DNA from: Isoptericola halotolerans
GTDB lineage: Bacteria; Actinomycetota; Actinomycetes; Actinomycetales; Cellulomonadaceae
Length of the DNA stretch: 64,000 nt
Direction of reading: 5' to 3'
Assembly (NCBI RefSeq): GCF_013149785.1
Contig: NZ_JABEZU010000002.1
Coordinates: 372,001-436,000 of the forward strand
Notes under the pieces: model-generated
What the model was told of the DNA's origin: nothing
Databases searched by the model: none
The model's input: only the letters and a program-made list of their open reading frames with translations
Made by a program: the position numbers and the translations under genes
Part shown: one piece after another, positions 8,063-15,953 of the stretch
Layout: the number at the start of each line of letters is the position of its first letter
Position numbering within the stretch: position 1 is the first letter of the stretch

Positions 8063-9352
8063 TCAGGAGGTGACGGCCTCCGCGGCGGCGAGCAGGATGC
8101 ACGTTGCGACACCGTCCATCGCCACGCGGACCTCGTCCAGCGGGGGCATCGACGGGGCCAACCGGATGTTGCGGTTCTGCGGGTCGTCACCGTAGGGGAA
8201 CGTCGCGCCGGCCGGGGTCAGCTTGATGCCGGCCTCGCCCGCGAGCTCCACGACCCGTGACGCCGTGCCCGGCACCACGTCCACCGAGACGAAGTAGCCG
8301 CCGTCCGGGTCGGTCCACGTCGCGACGCCCGTGTCGGCGAGCCGCTCGGTGAGGATCGACGTCACCGCCTCGAACTTCGGCGCGAGGATCTCGCGGTGCT
8401 TCGCCATGTGGGCGCGGACGCCCGCGGCGTCCCCGAAGAACAGCGCGTGCCGGAGCTGGTTCACCTTGTCCGGGCCGATCGAGCGGAACGACAGGTGCTG
8501 GGAGAACCAGGCGATGTTCGCAGGGGAGGACGCGAGGAAGGACACGCCGGCGCCCGCGAAGGCCACCTTCGACGTCGAGGCGAACATCAGCACGCGGTCG
8601 GGGTGGCCCGCCTCGGCGGCCAGCTCGATCGCGTTCGCCGTCTTGGTCTCGTGCTCGGTGAGGTGGTGCACCGCGTAGGCGTTGTCCCAGAAGATGCGGA
8701 AGTCCGGAGCAGCGGTCGGCATCGAGACCAGCCGCCGCGCGACCGCCTCGGAGACCACCGAGCCGTCCGGGTTGGCGTAGGTCGGCACGGCCCACATGCC
8801 CTTGACCGACGGGTCCTCGGCCACGAGGGCGGCGACCGCCTCCGCGTCGGGGCCGTCCGGCGTCATGGGGACGGTCACCATACGGATGCCCAGCTCCTCG
8901 CAGATCGCGAAGTGCCGGTCGTACCCGGGCACCGGGCAGATGAACGTGATCGGTCCGTCGGACGCGGACCACGGCCCGTCGCCGCCGGGAGCCCCGAACA
9001 GCATCGCCTGCACCACGCAGTCGTACATGAGGCGCAGGGAGGCGTTGTCCTGGGCGAGGAGCTGGTCGGTCGGTACCCCGAGCAGCTCGGCGAAGATCTC
9101 ACGCAGCTCCGGCAGGCCCGCGAGCCCGCCGTAGTTGCGCACGTCCGTGCCGGACGCGGAGGTGTGGTTACCCTCGCCGGGCAGGGACAGCATCGGCTCG
9201 GACAGGTCGAGCTGCTCGGCCGAGGGCTTGCCGCGGGTGAGGTCGAGACTCAGTCCACGGGCCTGCAGGGCGGCGTACTGCTCGCGCAGCGCCGGCAGGC
9301 GGTCGGCGAGCGCGGGGTCGACGGCGGTGGCGTGGTCAGGTGAGGTGCTCAC
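8063..9352 (-). CDS. PLP-dependent aspartate-type aminotransferase (class Ic, MocR-like fold)
   Basis: A 429-residue aminotransferase of the group found in corynebacterial AspT (aspartate aminotransferase subclass Ic). The Schiff-base lysine is K262 in FASTSKVAF; FWDNAYAVH (around 221-229) gives the Asp and Tyr that hold the cofactor ring and phenol oxygen, and NPDG (194-197) holds the conserved Asn. It would move amino groups between aspartate (or a similar amino acid) and 2-oxoglutarate in the cytoplasm. The GTG start is 10 bases after the stop of the membrane-protein gene, so the two are likely co-transcribed. Confidence 0.9.
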   Translation of the reverse strand: MSTSPDHATAVDPALADRLPALREQYAALQARGLSLDLTRGKPSAEQLDLSEPMLSLPGEGNHTSASGTDVRNYGGLAGLPELREIFAELLGVPTDQLLAQDNASLRLMYDCVVQAMLFGAPGGDGPWSASDGPITFICPVPGYDRHFAICEELGIRMVTVPMTPDGPDAEAVAALVAEDPSVKGMWAVPTYANPDGSVVSEAVARRLVSMPTAAPDFRIFWDNAYAVHHLTEHETKTANAIELAAEAGHPDRVLMFASTSKVAFAGAGVSFLASSPANIAWFSQHLSFRSIGPDKVNQLRHALFFGDAAGVRAHMAKHREILAPKFEAVTSILTERLADTGVATWTDPDGGYFVSVDVVPGTASRVVELAGEAGIKLTPAGATFPYGDDPQNRNIRLAPSMPPLDEVRVAMDGVATCILLAAAEAVTS

Positions 9353-9362
9353 GGTCCCGACC

Positions 9363-10196
9363 CTACGCGCCCGGGTACGCGCCGTCGTCGTCGGAGATCG
9401 CCGAACCTCGCCGCCGGAATCGGCGGAACCGCACAGGTCGACGGCCCACGGCGGTGCCCGCCTCGATCGCCGCGCGCTCGTTCTCGATCACGCGCGGGAA
9501 GTGCGGCGGCGGCGGCCCGAACGCGGTGCGCGACTGCGCGACCACGCCGTGACCGAGCGCCCGGCCGCCGGCGAACCCGACGACGGCACCCACCCCGAAG
9601 GGGATCATCCGGCCGAGCGCCAACGTGCCCTGCTTGGCGACCTGACGCTTGAGGAACCGGTGCGTGAGCACGTTGTTGACCCGCTTGATCGCCGTCTGCG
9701 GCATCGAGGTCAGCAGCACCTTGCCCCACGCGAGCTGGGAGCCCTCGGCAGCGCGCTGGACGTCGCGGGCACCGCCCTCGCCGAGCACGCTCGCCAGCAG
9801 CAGCGCGCGGCGTCGGCCGACGTCGTCGATGGCGACGCCGTGCACGTCCGCGACCGCCAGCGAGAACGCCGCCGACGTCGCGAAGAACGTCGCGATGTCA
9901 CTGGTGGTGAGGACGGCTGCGGCCGTTGTGCCGACCGCGGGGGCCGCGGCGGCCGCACCGACCGCGCCCCCGGTGGTCGAGACCACGGTGACGTACTCGC
10001 GCTCCAGGATGCGGATCACCCGGGCCGGGTCTGCCTCGGGGTTGCGGCGCCGGACCGAGTCGACGTGCTGGTGGATCGCGGCGGACGGGATCGTGACGGC
10101 CTTGTCGAGCAGGGAGTCCAGCAGGGGGGTGGGGCGGTAGCGGGTCCAGCTCTCGACCTCGCGTCCGCCTTCCGGGGTCGCGTCCGACGGGCTCAT
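9363..10196 (-). CDS. EcsC-like uncharacterised membrane protein
   Basis: A 277-residue protein with an Ala/Gly-rich hydrophobic centre (GGAVGAAAAAPAVGTTAAAV and following) and a second hydrophobic stretch near LGRMIPFGVGAVVGFAGG. The arrangement, including AVADVHGVAIDDVGRRRALLL, resembles actinobacterial proteins annotated as EcsC family; I am moderately sure. The ATG at 10196 is used because the open frame further upstream is the wrong frame of the next gene and shows no coding character. The C-terminus is strongly basic (RFRRFRRRG). It sits between an SRPBCC-domain gene and the aminotransferase with gaps of about 10 bases, so all are probably one transcript. Function unknown. Confidence 0.7.
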   Translation of the reverse strand: MSPSDATPEGGREVESWTRYRPTPLLDSLLDKAVTIPSAAIHQHVDSVRRRNPEADPARVIRILEREYVTVVSTTGGAVGAAAAAPAVGTTAAAVLTTSDIATFFATSAAFSLAVADVHGVAIDDVGRRRALLLASVLGEGGARDVQRAAEGSQLAWGKVLLTSMPQTAIKRVNNVLTHRFLKRQVAKQGTLALGRMIPFGVGAVVGFAGGRALGHGVVAQSRTAFGPPPPHFPRVIENERAAIEAGTAVGRRPVRFRRFRRRGSAISDDDGAYPGA

Positions 10197-10206
10197 TTCC
10201 GCGACT

Positions 10207-10695
10207 CTACCCGCGACGCCGTCTGCTCTCTCGGCCGAACCTCCACAGCGCGAGCCACAGCATCCCGCGCAGGAACACACCGACGACGAGCTCGTTCGGC
10301 CGGCGCGGCCACGGGCCGGCGAGCCGCACCTCCTCCCACCACACGACGCGCGACCTGCCCTCGTCCACGGGGACGACGTCGAGGCCGGCGAGCCCGACGA
10401 GCGCGGGACCCGCCTTGCGGACCACGCTGCGCCCCACGGTGCCGTGCGCCGTCGACGGTGGGTCGTGGTCCACCACCACCATCCGGTCGACGAACCCGGA
10501 AGTGCCCCGTCGCGCACCCGGCCCGCTGACCATCGTGAACTCCTCGCCCGGGCCGGGGGCCGCCGTCGGGCCCTCGTAGCGGGTCAGCGGGATCCAGCGC
10601 GGGTGGTGCCGGGGGTCGACCACCGTGGCGAACGCCGACTCGGCGTCGACCGGCACGAGCCGGGACACCTCGACGCGGCGCGCGCGACGCGTCAT
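10207..10695 (-). CDS. SRPBCC (START/polyketide cyclase-like) family protein
   Basis: A 162-residue protein. The N-terminal RRARRVEVSRLVPVDAESAF and ARRGTSGFVDRMVVVDHDPP followed by RVVWWEEVRLAGPWPRR form the alternating strands of the SRPBCC helix-grip fold, which binds small hydrophobic ligands. The last 30 residues are hydrophobic (LVVGVFLRGMLWLALWRFG) and may touch the membrane. The true ATG is taken at 10695, 4 bases after the OsmC-type gene stop; a longer reading upstream overlaps that gene in a wrong frame. Co-transcribed with its neighbours; ligand and role unknown. Confidence 0.75.
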   Translation of the reverse strand: MTRRARRVEVSRLVPVDAESAFATVVDPRHHPRWIPLTRYEGPTAAPGPGEEFTMVSGPGARRGTSGFVDRMVVVDHDPPSTAHGTVGRSVVRKAGPALVGLAGLDVVPVDEGRSRVVWWEEVRLAGPWPRRPNELVVGVFLRGMLWLALWRFGRESRRRRG

Positions 10696-10699
10696 GGCC

Positions 10700-11173
10700 T
10701 CAGGAGTCCGCGTGCGGGGAGAACTGTGCGGGCGGGACCTCGGCGCCGGCCTTGAGCGTCCGGCCGACGGTGCAAGCCCGGTCGATCGAGCGCTGGGCGA
10801 GCAGCAGCGTCTTCTCACGGGTCTTGTCGTCCAGGCTCGACAGGTCGATCTCGAACTTCTCGGTGAGGACCGGGTAGCGGTCGTCCGCCATGTCCTTGGG
10901 GTCCTCGACCCGGACCGTGACGCGGTAGTCGTCACCGAGCACCCGGGAGAACTTGGTGTCGCTGGCCATTCCGGCGCACGCGGCCAGGGCGATCTTCAGC
11001 AGCTCGCCCGGGGTGAAGACTGCCCCCTGGTCGGCCGGGCCGATCTCGACGCTGGCGCCCCGGGCGGTGTGACCGCGGTAGGTGCGGGTCCCGGTGCGCT
11101 CGACCCACAGCGGGTCGGTCGGGCTGGGGGTGACGGCGGCGGGGGTGTCGGTGTCGTTGGTCTGGTCGGTCAT
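10700..11173 (-). CDS. OsmC-family protein (organic hydroperoxide reductase-like)
   Basis: A 157-residue OsmC/Ohr-fold protein. The two conserved cysteines of the family are present: C66 in LAACAGMASD and C134 in DRACTVGRTL, so a thiol-peroxidase activity toward organic hydroperoxides is plausible. The N-terminal 25 residues are acidic and probably disordered. It is the first gene of a minus-strand run (OsmC - SRPBCC - EcsC-like - aminotransferase) with intergenic gaps of 4-10 bases. Start ATG 11173 is divergent from the small gene at 11262. Confidence 0.88.
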   Translation of the reverse strand: MTDQTNDTDTPAAVTPSPTDPLWVERTGTRTYRGHTARGASVEIGPADQGAVFTPGELLKIALAACAGMASDTKFSRVLGDDYRVTVRVEDPKDMADDRYPVLTEKFEIDLSSLDDKTREKTLLLAQRSIDRACTVGRTLKAGAEVPPAQFSPHADS

Positions 11174-11261
11174 GCTCCCGATCTTCCCACCCCGGTGCCG
11201 CTGGGCGCGACGGCACCCGTCACACCGGGCGGGTGGGGGCGGACGGTGCTTGGATCGGAGG

Positions 11262-11552
11262 ATGAGTACTCGGGACAGGTCCGACTTCGGGTCGGGGAAG
11301 ATCCTGCCGGACGAGCTGCCCGGCGTCTCGCCCGACGACGCGTCGTCCGCCGACGGGACCGACGTGCACCCCGAGCGGGGCTGGGTGACCGGCCCCGACG
11401 TCGCCGGTGCCGAGGCGACCGGGCAGCCCACAGCGGTGCAGCACGGTGCTCACCTGCGCGCGGACGAGCCGGGGGCCACCCCGCAGGAGCCCCTCGACCC
11501 GCCGCACCCACCGAAGCACGCCCGGTCTGCCGACTCCGCGGAGCCGTCCTAG
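11262..11552 (+). CDS. Small acidic hydrophilic protein, unknown
   Basis: A 96-residue reading frame rich in Asp, Glu, Pro and Ala with no hydrophobic segment and no recognised domain. TTGGAT ends 6 bases before the ATG and GGAGG touches it, so the transcript may be leaderless; the usual ribosome-site spacing is absent. It converges on the SHOCT-domain gene. GC3 bias is that of a coding frame, but the low-complexity composition keeps confidence moderate. Confidence 0.45.
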   Translation: MSTRDRSDFGSGKILPDELPGVSPDDASSADGTDVHPERGWVTGPDVAGAEATGQPTAVQHGAHLRADEPGATPQEPLDPPHPPKHARSADSAEPS

Positions 11553-11571
11553 CGGTCGGTGCCGAGGCGGC

Positions 11572-11898
11572 TCAGTCGGCGAGGATGCGCGCCTTCTGCG
11601 CGTCGAACTCGGCAGGGCTGAGGACTCCCTGGTCACGGAGCGCGGCCAGTCGTCCGAGCTGTTCGATCCGAGCGTCCATGCTGGTCGGGCCAGGGGCCGG
11701 CGACGGCGGGACGGGGGGCGGGGCAGGAGGTGCCGGCGCGGACCAGGGGTCCGGGGCGGCGTACGCCGGGGCGGGTGGTCGCGCGCTCTCCTGCGCGGCC
11801 CAGCGCCCTGCCTGGCGGCGCGAGACGCGGTTCGAGACGGCGGTCGCCGTCCCGGCGACGACGGCGGTGCGAGCGACACCGCGGAGCAGTCCGGGCAC
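11572..11898 (-). CDS. SHOCT-domain small protein
   Basis: A 108-residue protein. It begins with a short hydrophobic/basic helix (VPGLLRGVARTAVVAGTATA), continues with a Pro/Ala-rich linker of about 40 residues and ends with a SHOCT domain (IEQLGRLAALRDQGVLSPAEF), a short helical module found at the ends of many bacterial proteins, often membrane-associated ones. GTG 11898 has GGAGAA 4 bases upstream. The gene follows the DUF6325 gene by about 30 bases, the usual pairing in actinobacteria, which suggests they work together; what they do is not known. Confidence 0.82.
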   Translation of the reverse strand: MPGLLRGVARTAVVAGTATAVSNRVSRRQAGRWAAQESARPPAPAYAAPDPWSAPAPPAPPPVPPSPAPGPTSMDARIEQLGRLAALRDQGVLSPAEFDAQKARILAD

Positions 11899-11929
11899 GA
11901 GATTCTCCGTTTCTCCGAGCGAGCAGGTT

Positions 11930-12400
11930 TCAGGCGTCCGAGGCGTCCAGGGACGCGAGCAGGGCCTGGACGGGGATGCGTCCGTTCGCGACCAGCTGCG
12001 CACCGTTGCGCCGCAGCGCCAGGGCGAAGGGCGCGGCCCAGGTGTTCTCGTAGACGAGGATCACGGCGGTCCGGCCGGGTTCGACCGTCTGCGCGGCCTC
12101 GGCCAGGTCTTCGTCGTCGAGTAGCCCGGACCGGGCCCCGGCGAACACCTCCAGGCCCGTCGAACCGTCGTCGAGCTCCTCGAGGCCGACCGCGGTGACG
12201 GTGTCGTCGGGTTGCCGTCGGACGACCACGAGATCGAGGACCCGGACGATGCCCCGGTCCACCAGGTCCAGCAGGTGGGGGAAGGCGGCGTCGCCGGTGG
12301 CGCGGTCCGTGGGCAGCTCGATGATCAGGAAGTCGATGGGACCGGACTCCTCCAGGTCGCCGAGCCCGCCGTCGAGCGGGTCGCTGAGGTCTTGCGTCAT
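11930..12400 (-). CDS. DUF6325-family protein
   Basis: A 156-residue protein with the DUF6325 pattern: IDFLIIELPTDRATGDAAFP, LVDRGIVRVLDLVVVRR, and VLVYENTWAAPFALALRRNG near the C-terminus. This family regularly stands next to a SHOCT-domain gene, as here. No export signal is seen. The ATG at 12400 is preferred to an in-frame start 27 codons upstream because of the GGGAGG site. The function has not been established; a stress-related membrane role is only a guess from neighbours in other genomes. Confidence 0.82.
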   Translation of the reverse strand: MTQDLSDPLDGGLGDLEESGPIDFLIIELPTDRATGDAAFPHLLDLVDRGIVRVLDLVVVRRQPDDTVTAVGLEELDDGSTGLEVFAGARSGLLDDEDLAEAAQTVEPGRTAVILVYENTWAAPFALALRRNGAQLVANGRIPVQALLASLDASDA

Positions 12401-12511
12401 CGTGACCGTCCTCCCGATGCACGCCCGCGCCGGTCGCGGGCCCCAGTCAAGGTTCGCTCCACCTGGCCACGGCGTCCTCACGCAGAATGGGTGAAGTCCG
12501 GGCGGCGGCCG

Positions 12512-13444
12512 TCAACGGTCGCGCGCGCAGCGGAACCCGATGTGCGTCGTGGCGGTGTCCTCCGCCTGCGGTGAGCGGGCCGACGGACGGAAGCGGAGGC
12601 AGTAGTCCGGGGAGCACAGGTACGACCCGCCCTTGAGGACCCGCCGTGGGATGCGCGAACCCGGTTCGGCACCGACGCCCGCCAGCAGGGTGGGGCGCGC
12701 CCCGGCGTCGACCGGGGCCGTGCCGGGCGGGTGATGACGCTGTGTGTAGTAGTCGCTCGTCCACTCCCAGACGTTGCCGATCATGTCGGACAGGCCGAAC
12801 CCGTTGCCCGGGTAGGAACCCACGGGGGCGGTCGAGGCACCGAACGGCCCTTGGTTGTCGTAGGGGAACCGCCCGAGCCACGTGTTCGCCTGGACGACGC
12901 CGCCCGGGTGCTGCTCGTCTCCCCAGGCGAACGGGGCACGGTCGTCGCCACCGCCGCGGGCGGCGTACTCGTGCTCGGCCTCCGTGGGCAGCCGCTTGCC
13001 CGCCCAGCGCGCGTAGGCGGCCGCGTCCTCGAAGGACACCTGGACGACGGGGTGGTCCATCCGTGCCTCGACGGACGAGCCCGGCCCTTCGGGGTGGCGC
13101 CACTGCGCACCGGGCTGCCAGCGCCACCACCGGCTCCAGTCCCGCAGGTCGACGGGCCCCTGGGTCGCCGTGAACACCAGAGCGCCCGGTGCCCGCTGCC
13201 AGGGAGCGGCGTCCGGGTAGTCGGACTCCTCGAGCGGCCGCTCGGCGACCGTCACGTGACCGGTGTCCGCGACGAAGCGTGCGAAGTCCTCGTTCGTGAC
13301 CACGTGACGGTCGAGCAGGAACGGCTCGACGACCCGGCGGTGGACGGGCCGCTCGTCAGGGTAGAAGTCGTCGCTGCCCATCATGAACGTCCCACCAGGG
13401 ACGAACGTCATCGTCCCGTCGGGCGCGGAAGCAGCCGAGGTCAC
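12512..13444 (-). CDS. Formylglycine-generating enzyme (sulfatase-activating, SUMF1/EgtB fold)
   Basis: A 310-residue enzyme that turns the active-site Cys of type I sulfatases into formylglycine, using oxygen and copper. FVPGGTFMMGSDDFYPDERP starts the FGE-sulfatase domain; PTEAEHEYAARGG, NVWEWTSDYY and GGSYLCSPDYC follow. The paired active cysteines are C277 and C282, in the usual C-x4-C spacing, followed by RFRPSAR and GFRCARD. Its GTG overlaps the sulfatase stop by four bases (GTGA), so enzyme and substrate protein are made together. An internal ATG at 13411 is an alternative start. Confidence 0.93.
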   Translation of the reverse strand: MTSAASAPDGTMTFVPGGTFMMGSDDFYPDERPVHRRVVEPFLLDRHVVTNEDFARFVADTGHVTVAERPLEESDYPDAAPWQRAPGALVFTATQGPVDLRDWSRWWRWQPGAQWRHPEGPGSSVEARMDHPVVQVSFEDAAAYARWAGKRLPTEAEHEYAARGGGDDRAPFAWGDEQHPGGVVQANTWLGRFPYDNQGPFGASTAPVGSYPGNGFGLSDMIGNVWEWTSDYYTQRHHPPGTAPVDAGARPTLLAGVGAEPGSRIPRRVLKGGSYLCSPDYCLRFRPSARSPQAEDTATTHIGFRCARDR

Positions 13445-15801
13445 GGTGCCGATGCGGGGCGAAGGTACTCCACGTGCACGGTGCCGATGCGTCCTTCCAG
13501 CGCGAAGGGCAGGCGGTCCGCGTAGGTCCGCGAGACCGCACCTCCGTAGGCGCGCCCGATGTCGAGGCAGTCGTTCGCGGAGAAGAGCAGGGGTGCACTG
13601 ACCGGGACGGTGCCTGATCCGACCTCGGCACCGTCGACGCGCAGCGACACCTGCAGGGGTCCGGCGGGACGGGGATCGCCGGCGAACCGCGTCTCGATCT
13701 CGACCTCGTGGCTCCCGGCGGGCACGGGGCCGTCCGAACGGACGACCGTCCGCTGCACGAGGAAGAGGTTGTACTCGTACACGAGGACGCCGTCCAGCAG
13801 GAAGCACGTGAGCCCGCCACCCGCACCGCCCAGCTTGTACAGCACCCCGTCCGCCCCGTCGCCGACGGTGACGTCCATGGTCACGACGTTCGGCCGGTTG
13901 CCCAGGGCCGGGGCGCAGAACTCGGGGATCCGGACGGTGTCCCCGGACAGGGTCCACTGCGAGTAGGGCGGCGTGATGCGGTACTCCGGGTGCATCACGG
14001 GCACCCAGAGCCCAGCGCCGACCGGCAGGACGTCGTTGCGAGCGGCCTCGATCGCGAAGGTCTCCTTGAGCTCGGCCAGCCTCTCGGGGTACTCGTCGGT
14101 GAGGTCTCGGGCCTGGCTCCAGTCGGAGTCCAGGTGGTAGAGTTCCCACCGGTCCTGGTCCGGCGTCCAGGTCTTGATGCCCGGCGGCAGGCCGGGCACC
14201 CACGGCAGGCGCGGGCCGGTCGCGCTGGCCATCCACCCGTCGGCGTAGATCGAGCGGCTCGCCATGACCTCGAAGTACTGCGTGCGGTGCCGCTCCTCGG
14301 CCTGGGCGTCGTCGAACGAGTAGGCGAGGCTCGTCCCGTCGATCGGGTCCTGCGGGACGCCGCCGACCGTCTCCGGGGCGGTGATGCCGAGGATCTCGTA
14401 GATGGTGGGGACCACGTCGTTGACGTGGCTGAACTGTGTGCGGGGCTGCGGGTCCGGCTCGAGACGCGCCGGCCAGCTGACGAACAGCGGGTTGCGGGTG
14501 CCCCCGAGATGGGAGGCCATCAGCTTCATGCCCTGGTACGGGGACGAACCCGCCCAGGCCCAGCCCGCGTGGTACATGTTGTCGGTCGCGGGGGTCCCGA
14601 GCGCGTCCAGCCCGCCGAGGTCGTCGAGGGCCTCGATGTGCTGGTCGACCGTCGTCGGGATCCCGTTCTGGGCGAGGAGCTCGCTGATGGTGCCGTTCTG
14701 CCCCTCACCCGAGGATCCGTTGTCACCCCAGATGTAGAACACCAGCGTGTTCTCGAGGTGACCCAGGCGCTCGATCTCGTCGATGACGCGGCCTGCCTGC
14801 ACGTCGGCGTGCTCGCCGAACCCTGCGGCCACCTCCATGAGCCGCCGCTGGAACGGCTTCTGATGCTCCGGGATGTCGTCCCACGCGTCGAGCTGCTCCG
14901 GTCGTGGTGTGAGCTCGGCGTCCTCGGGAACCCAGCCGGCAGCCTTGGCGCCCCTGAACGAGCGTTCCCGGTAGGCGTCCCACCCGTCGTCGAACGCACC
15001 GGCGTACCTGTCGGCCCACTCCTTCATGATGTGGTGCGGGCCGTGCAGCGCGCCGGTGGCCCAGTACATGAAGAACGGCTTGTCGGGTGCGTTCGCCGTG
15101 TGGTCCCGGAGCCATCTCGTCGCGTCGTCCGCGATGTCCTCGCTGAGGTGGTACCCCTCCTCCGGAGTCTTCGGCGGGAGGACCGTGGTGGTGTTGCGCA
15201 CCATGTTCGGCTCGTACTGGGAGGCTTCTCCGGCGAGGAAGCCGTAGAAGTACTCGAAGCCGTACCCGGTGGGCCATCGGTCGAACGGGCCGGCCGCCGT
15301 CGTCTCCTCGGCCGGCGTGTTGTGCCACTTGCCCCAGGCGCCCGTCGAGTACCCGTACTGGCGCAGCACCTCGGCGACGGTGGCGCTGCTCGCAGGGATG
15401 CGACCGGAGTACCCGTCCCAGTCGTTCGCCAGCTCGGCGATCTGCCCGTTGCCGACCCGGTGCTGGTTGCGTCCGGTCAGGAGCGATGCGCGCGTGGGCG
15501 AGCACATCGCCGTCGTGTGGAAGCGGTTGTAGCCGACGCCGTTCGCCCTGACGCGGTCGAGCGTCGGTGTCCGCACGGCGCCACCCAGCGTCGTCGGGAG
15601 CGCGGGCCCCGCGTCGTCGATGAGGATCACGAGGATGTTGGGCGCTCCGGGAGGGAGCCGGCGCTCGGGCGGGAGCGGCGAGTACGTCGACTCGCCGAGC
15701 GTCCGGCCTGCGACGCTGCCCGACCGGCGCGCAGGGAAGGGCAGCGACCGTTCGACCGGCAGCGGGCTGCCGACGACCGTGCGGCGAGGATCGTCACTCA
15801 T
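13441..15801 (-). CDS. Arylsulfatase, type I (formylglycine-dependent)
   Basis: A 786-residue sulfatase. The signature CSPTRASLLTGRNQHR places the formylglycine precursor at C100, in the CxPxR context recognised by the FGE made from the next gene. ILIDDAG (60-66) supplies the two metal-binding Asp, and WGDNGSSGEG and GKWHN provide further site residues. A C-terminal region of about 170 residues (GADGVLYKLGGAGGG onward) is beta-rich. No signal peptide is visible, so it probably acts in the cytoplasm on an imported sulfate ester. ATG 15801 has AGGAG 7 bases upstream. The natural substrate is not readable; alkyl or aryl sulfates are typical of this long subgroup. Confidence 0.93.
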   Translation of the reverse strand: MSDDPRRTVVGSPLPVERSLPFPARRSGSVAGRTLGESTYSPLPPERRLPPGAPNILVILIDDAGPALPTTLGGAVRTPTLDRVRANGVGYNRFHTTAMCSPTRASLLTGRNQHRVGNGQIAELANDWDGYSGRIPASSATVAEVLRQYGYSTGAWGKWHNTPAEETTAAGPFDRWPTGYGFEYFYGFLAGEASQYEPNMVRNTTTVLPPKTPEEGYHLSEDIADDATRWLRDHTANAPDKPFFMYWATGALHGPHHIMKEWADRYAGAFDDGWDAYRERSFRGAKAAGWVPEDAELTPRPEQLDAWDDIPEHQKPFQRRLMEVAAGFGEHADVQAGRVIDEIERLGHLENTLVFYIWGDNGSSGEGQNGTISELLAQNGIPTTVDQHIEALDDLGGLDALGTPATDNMYHAGWAWAGSSPYQGMKLMASHLGGTRNPLFVSWPARLEPDPQPRTQFSHVNDVVPTIYEILGITAPETVGGVPQDPIDGTSLAYSFDDAQAEERHRTQYFEVMASRSIYADGWMASATGPRLPWVPGLPPGIKTWTPDQDRWELYHLDSDWSQARDLTDEYPERLAELKETFAIEAARNDVLPVGAGLWVPVMHPEYRITPPYSQWTLSGDTVRIPEFCAPALGNRPNVVTMDVTVGDGADGVLYKLGGAGGGLTCFLLDGVLVYEYNLFLVQRTVVRSDGPVPAGSHEVEIETRFAGDPRPAGPLQVSLRVDGAEVGSGTVPVSAPLLFSANDCLDIGRAYGGAVSRTYADRLPFALEGRIGTVHVEYLRPASAP

Positions 15802-15953
15802 CAGCGCTCTCCTGTCTGCTCCACGTCCAGGACGGCGTGGCGGCGTGGTCCCCGGGCGGGTGCCCACGTACCAGCACCGTCACCGTAGGTCGGTGGGCTC
15901 GGGGGGAGCATCACGCAGATCGCACGAACGCGGCGAGTGGTGCCGCCGAGTGC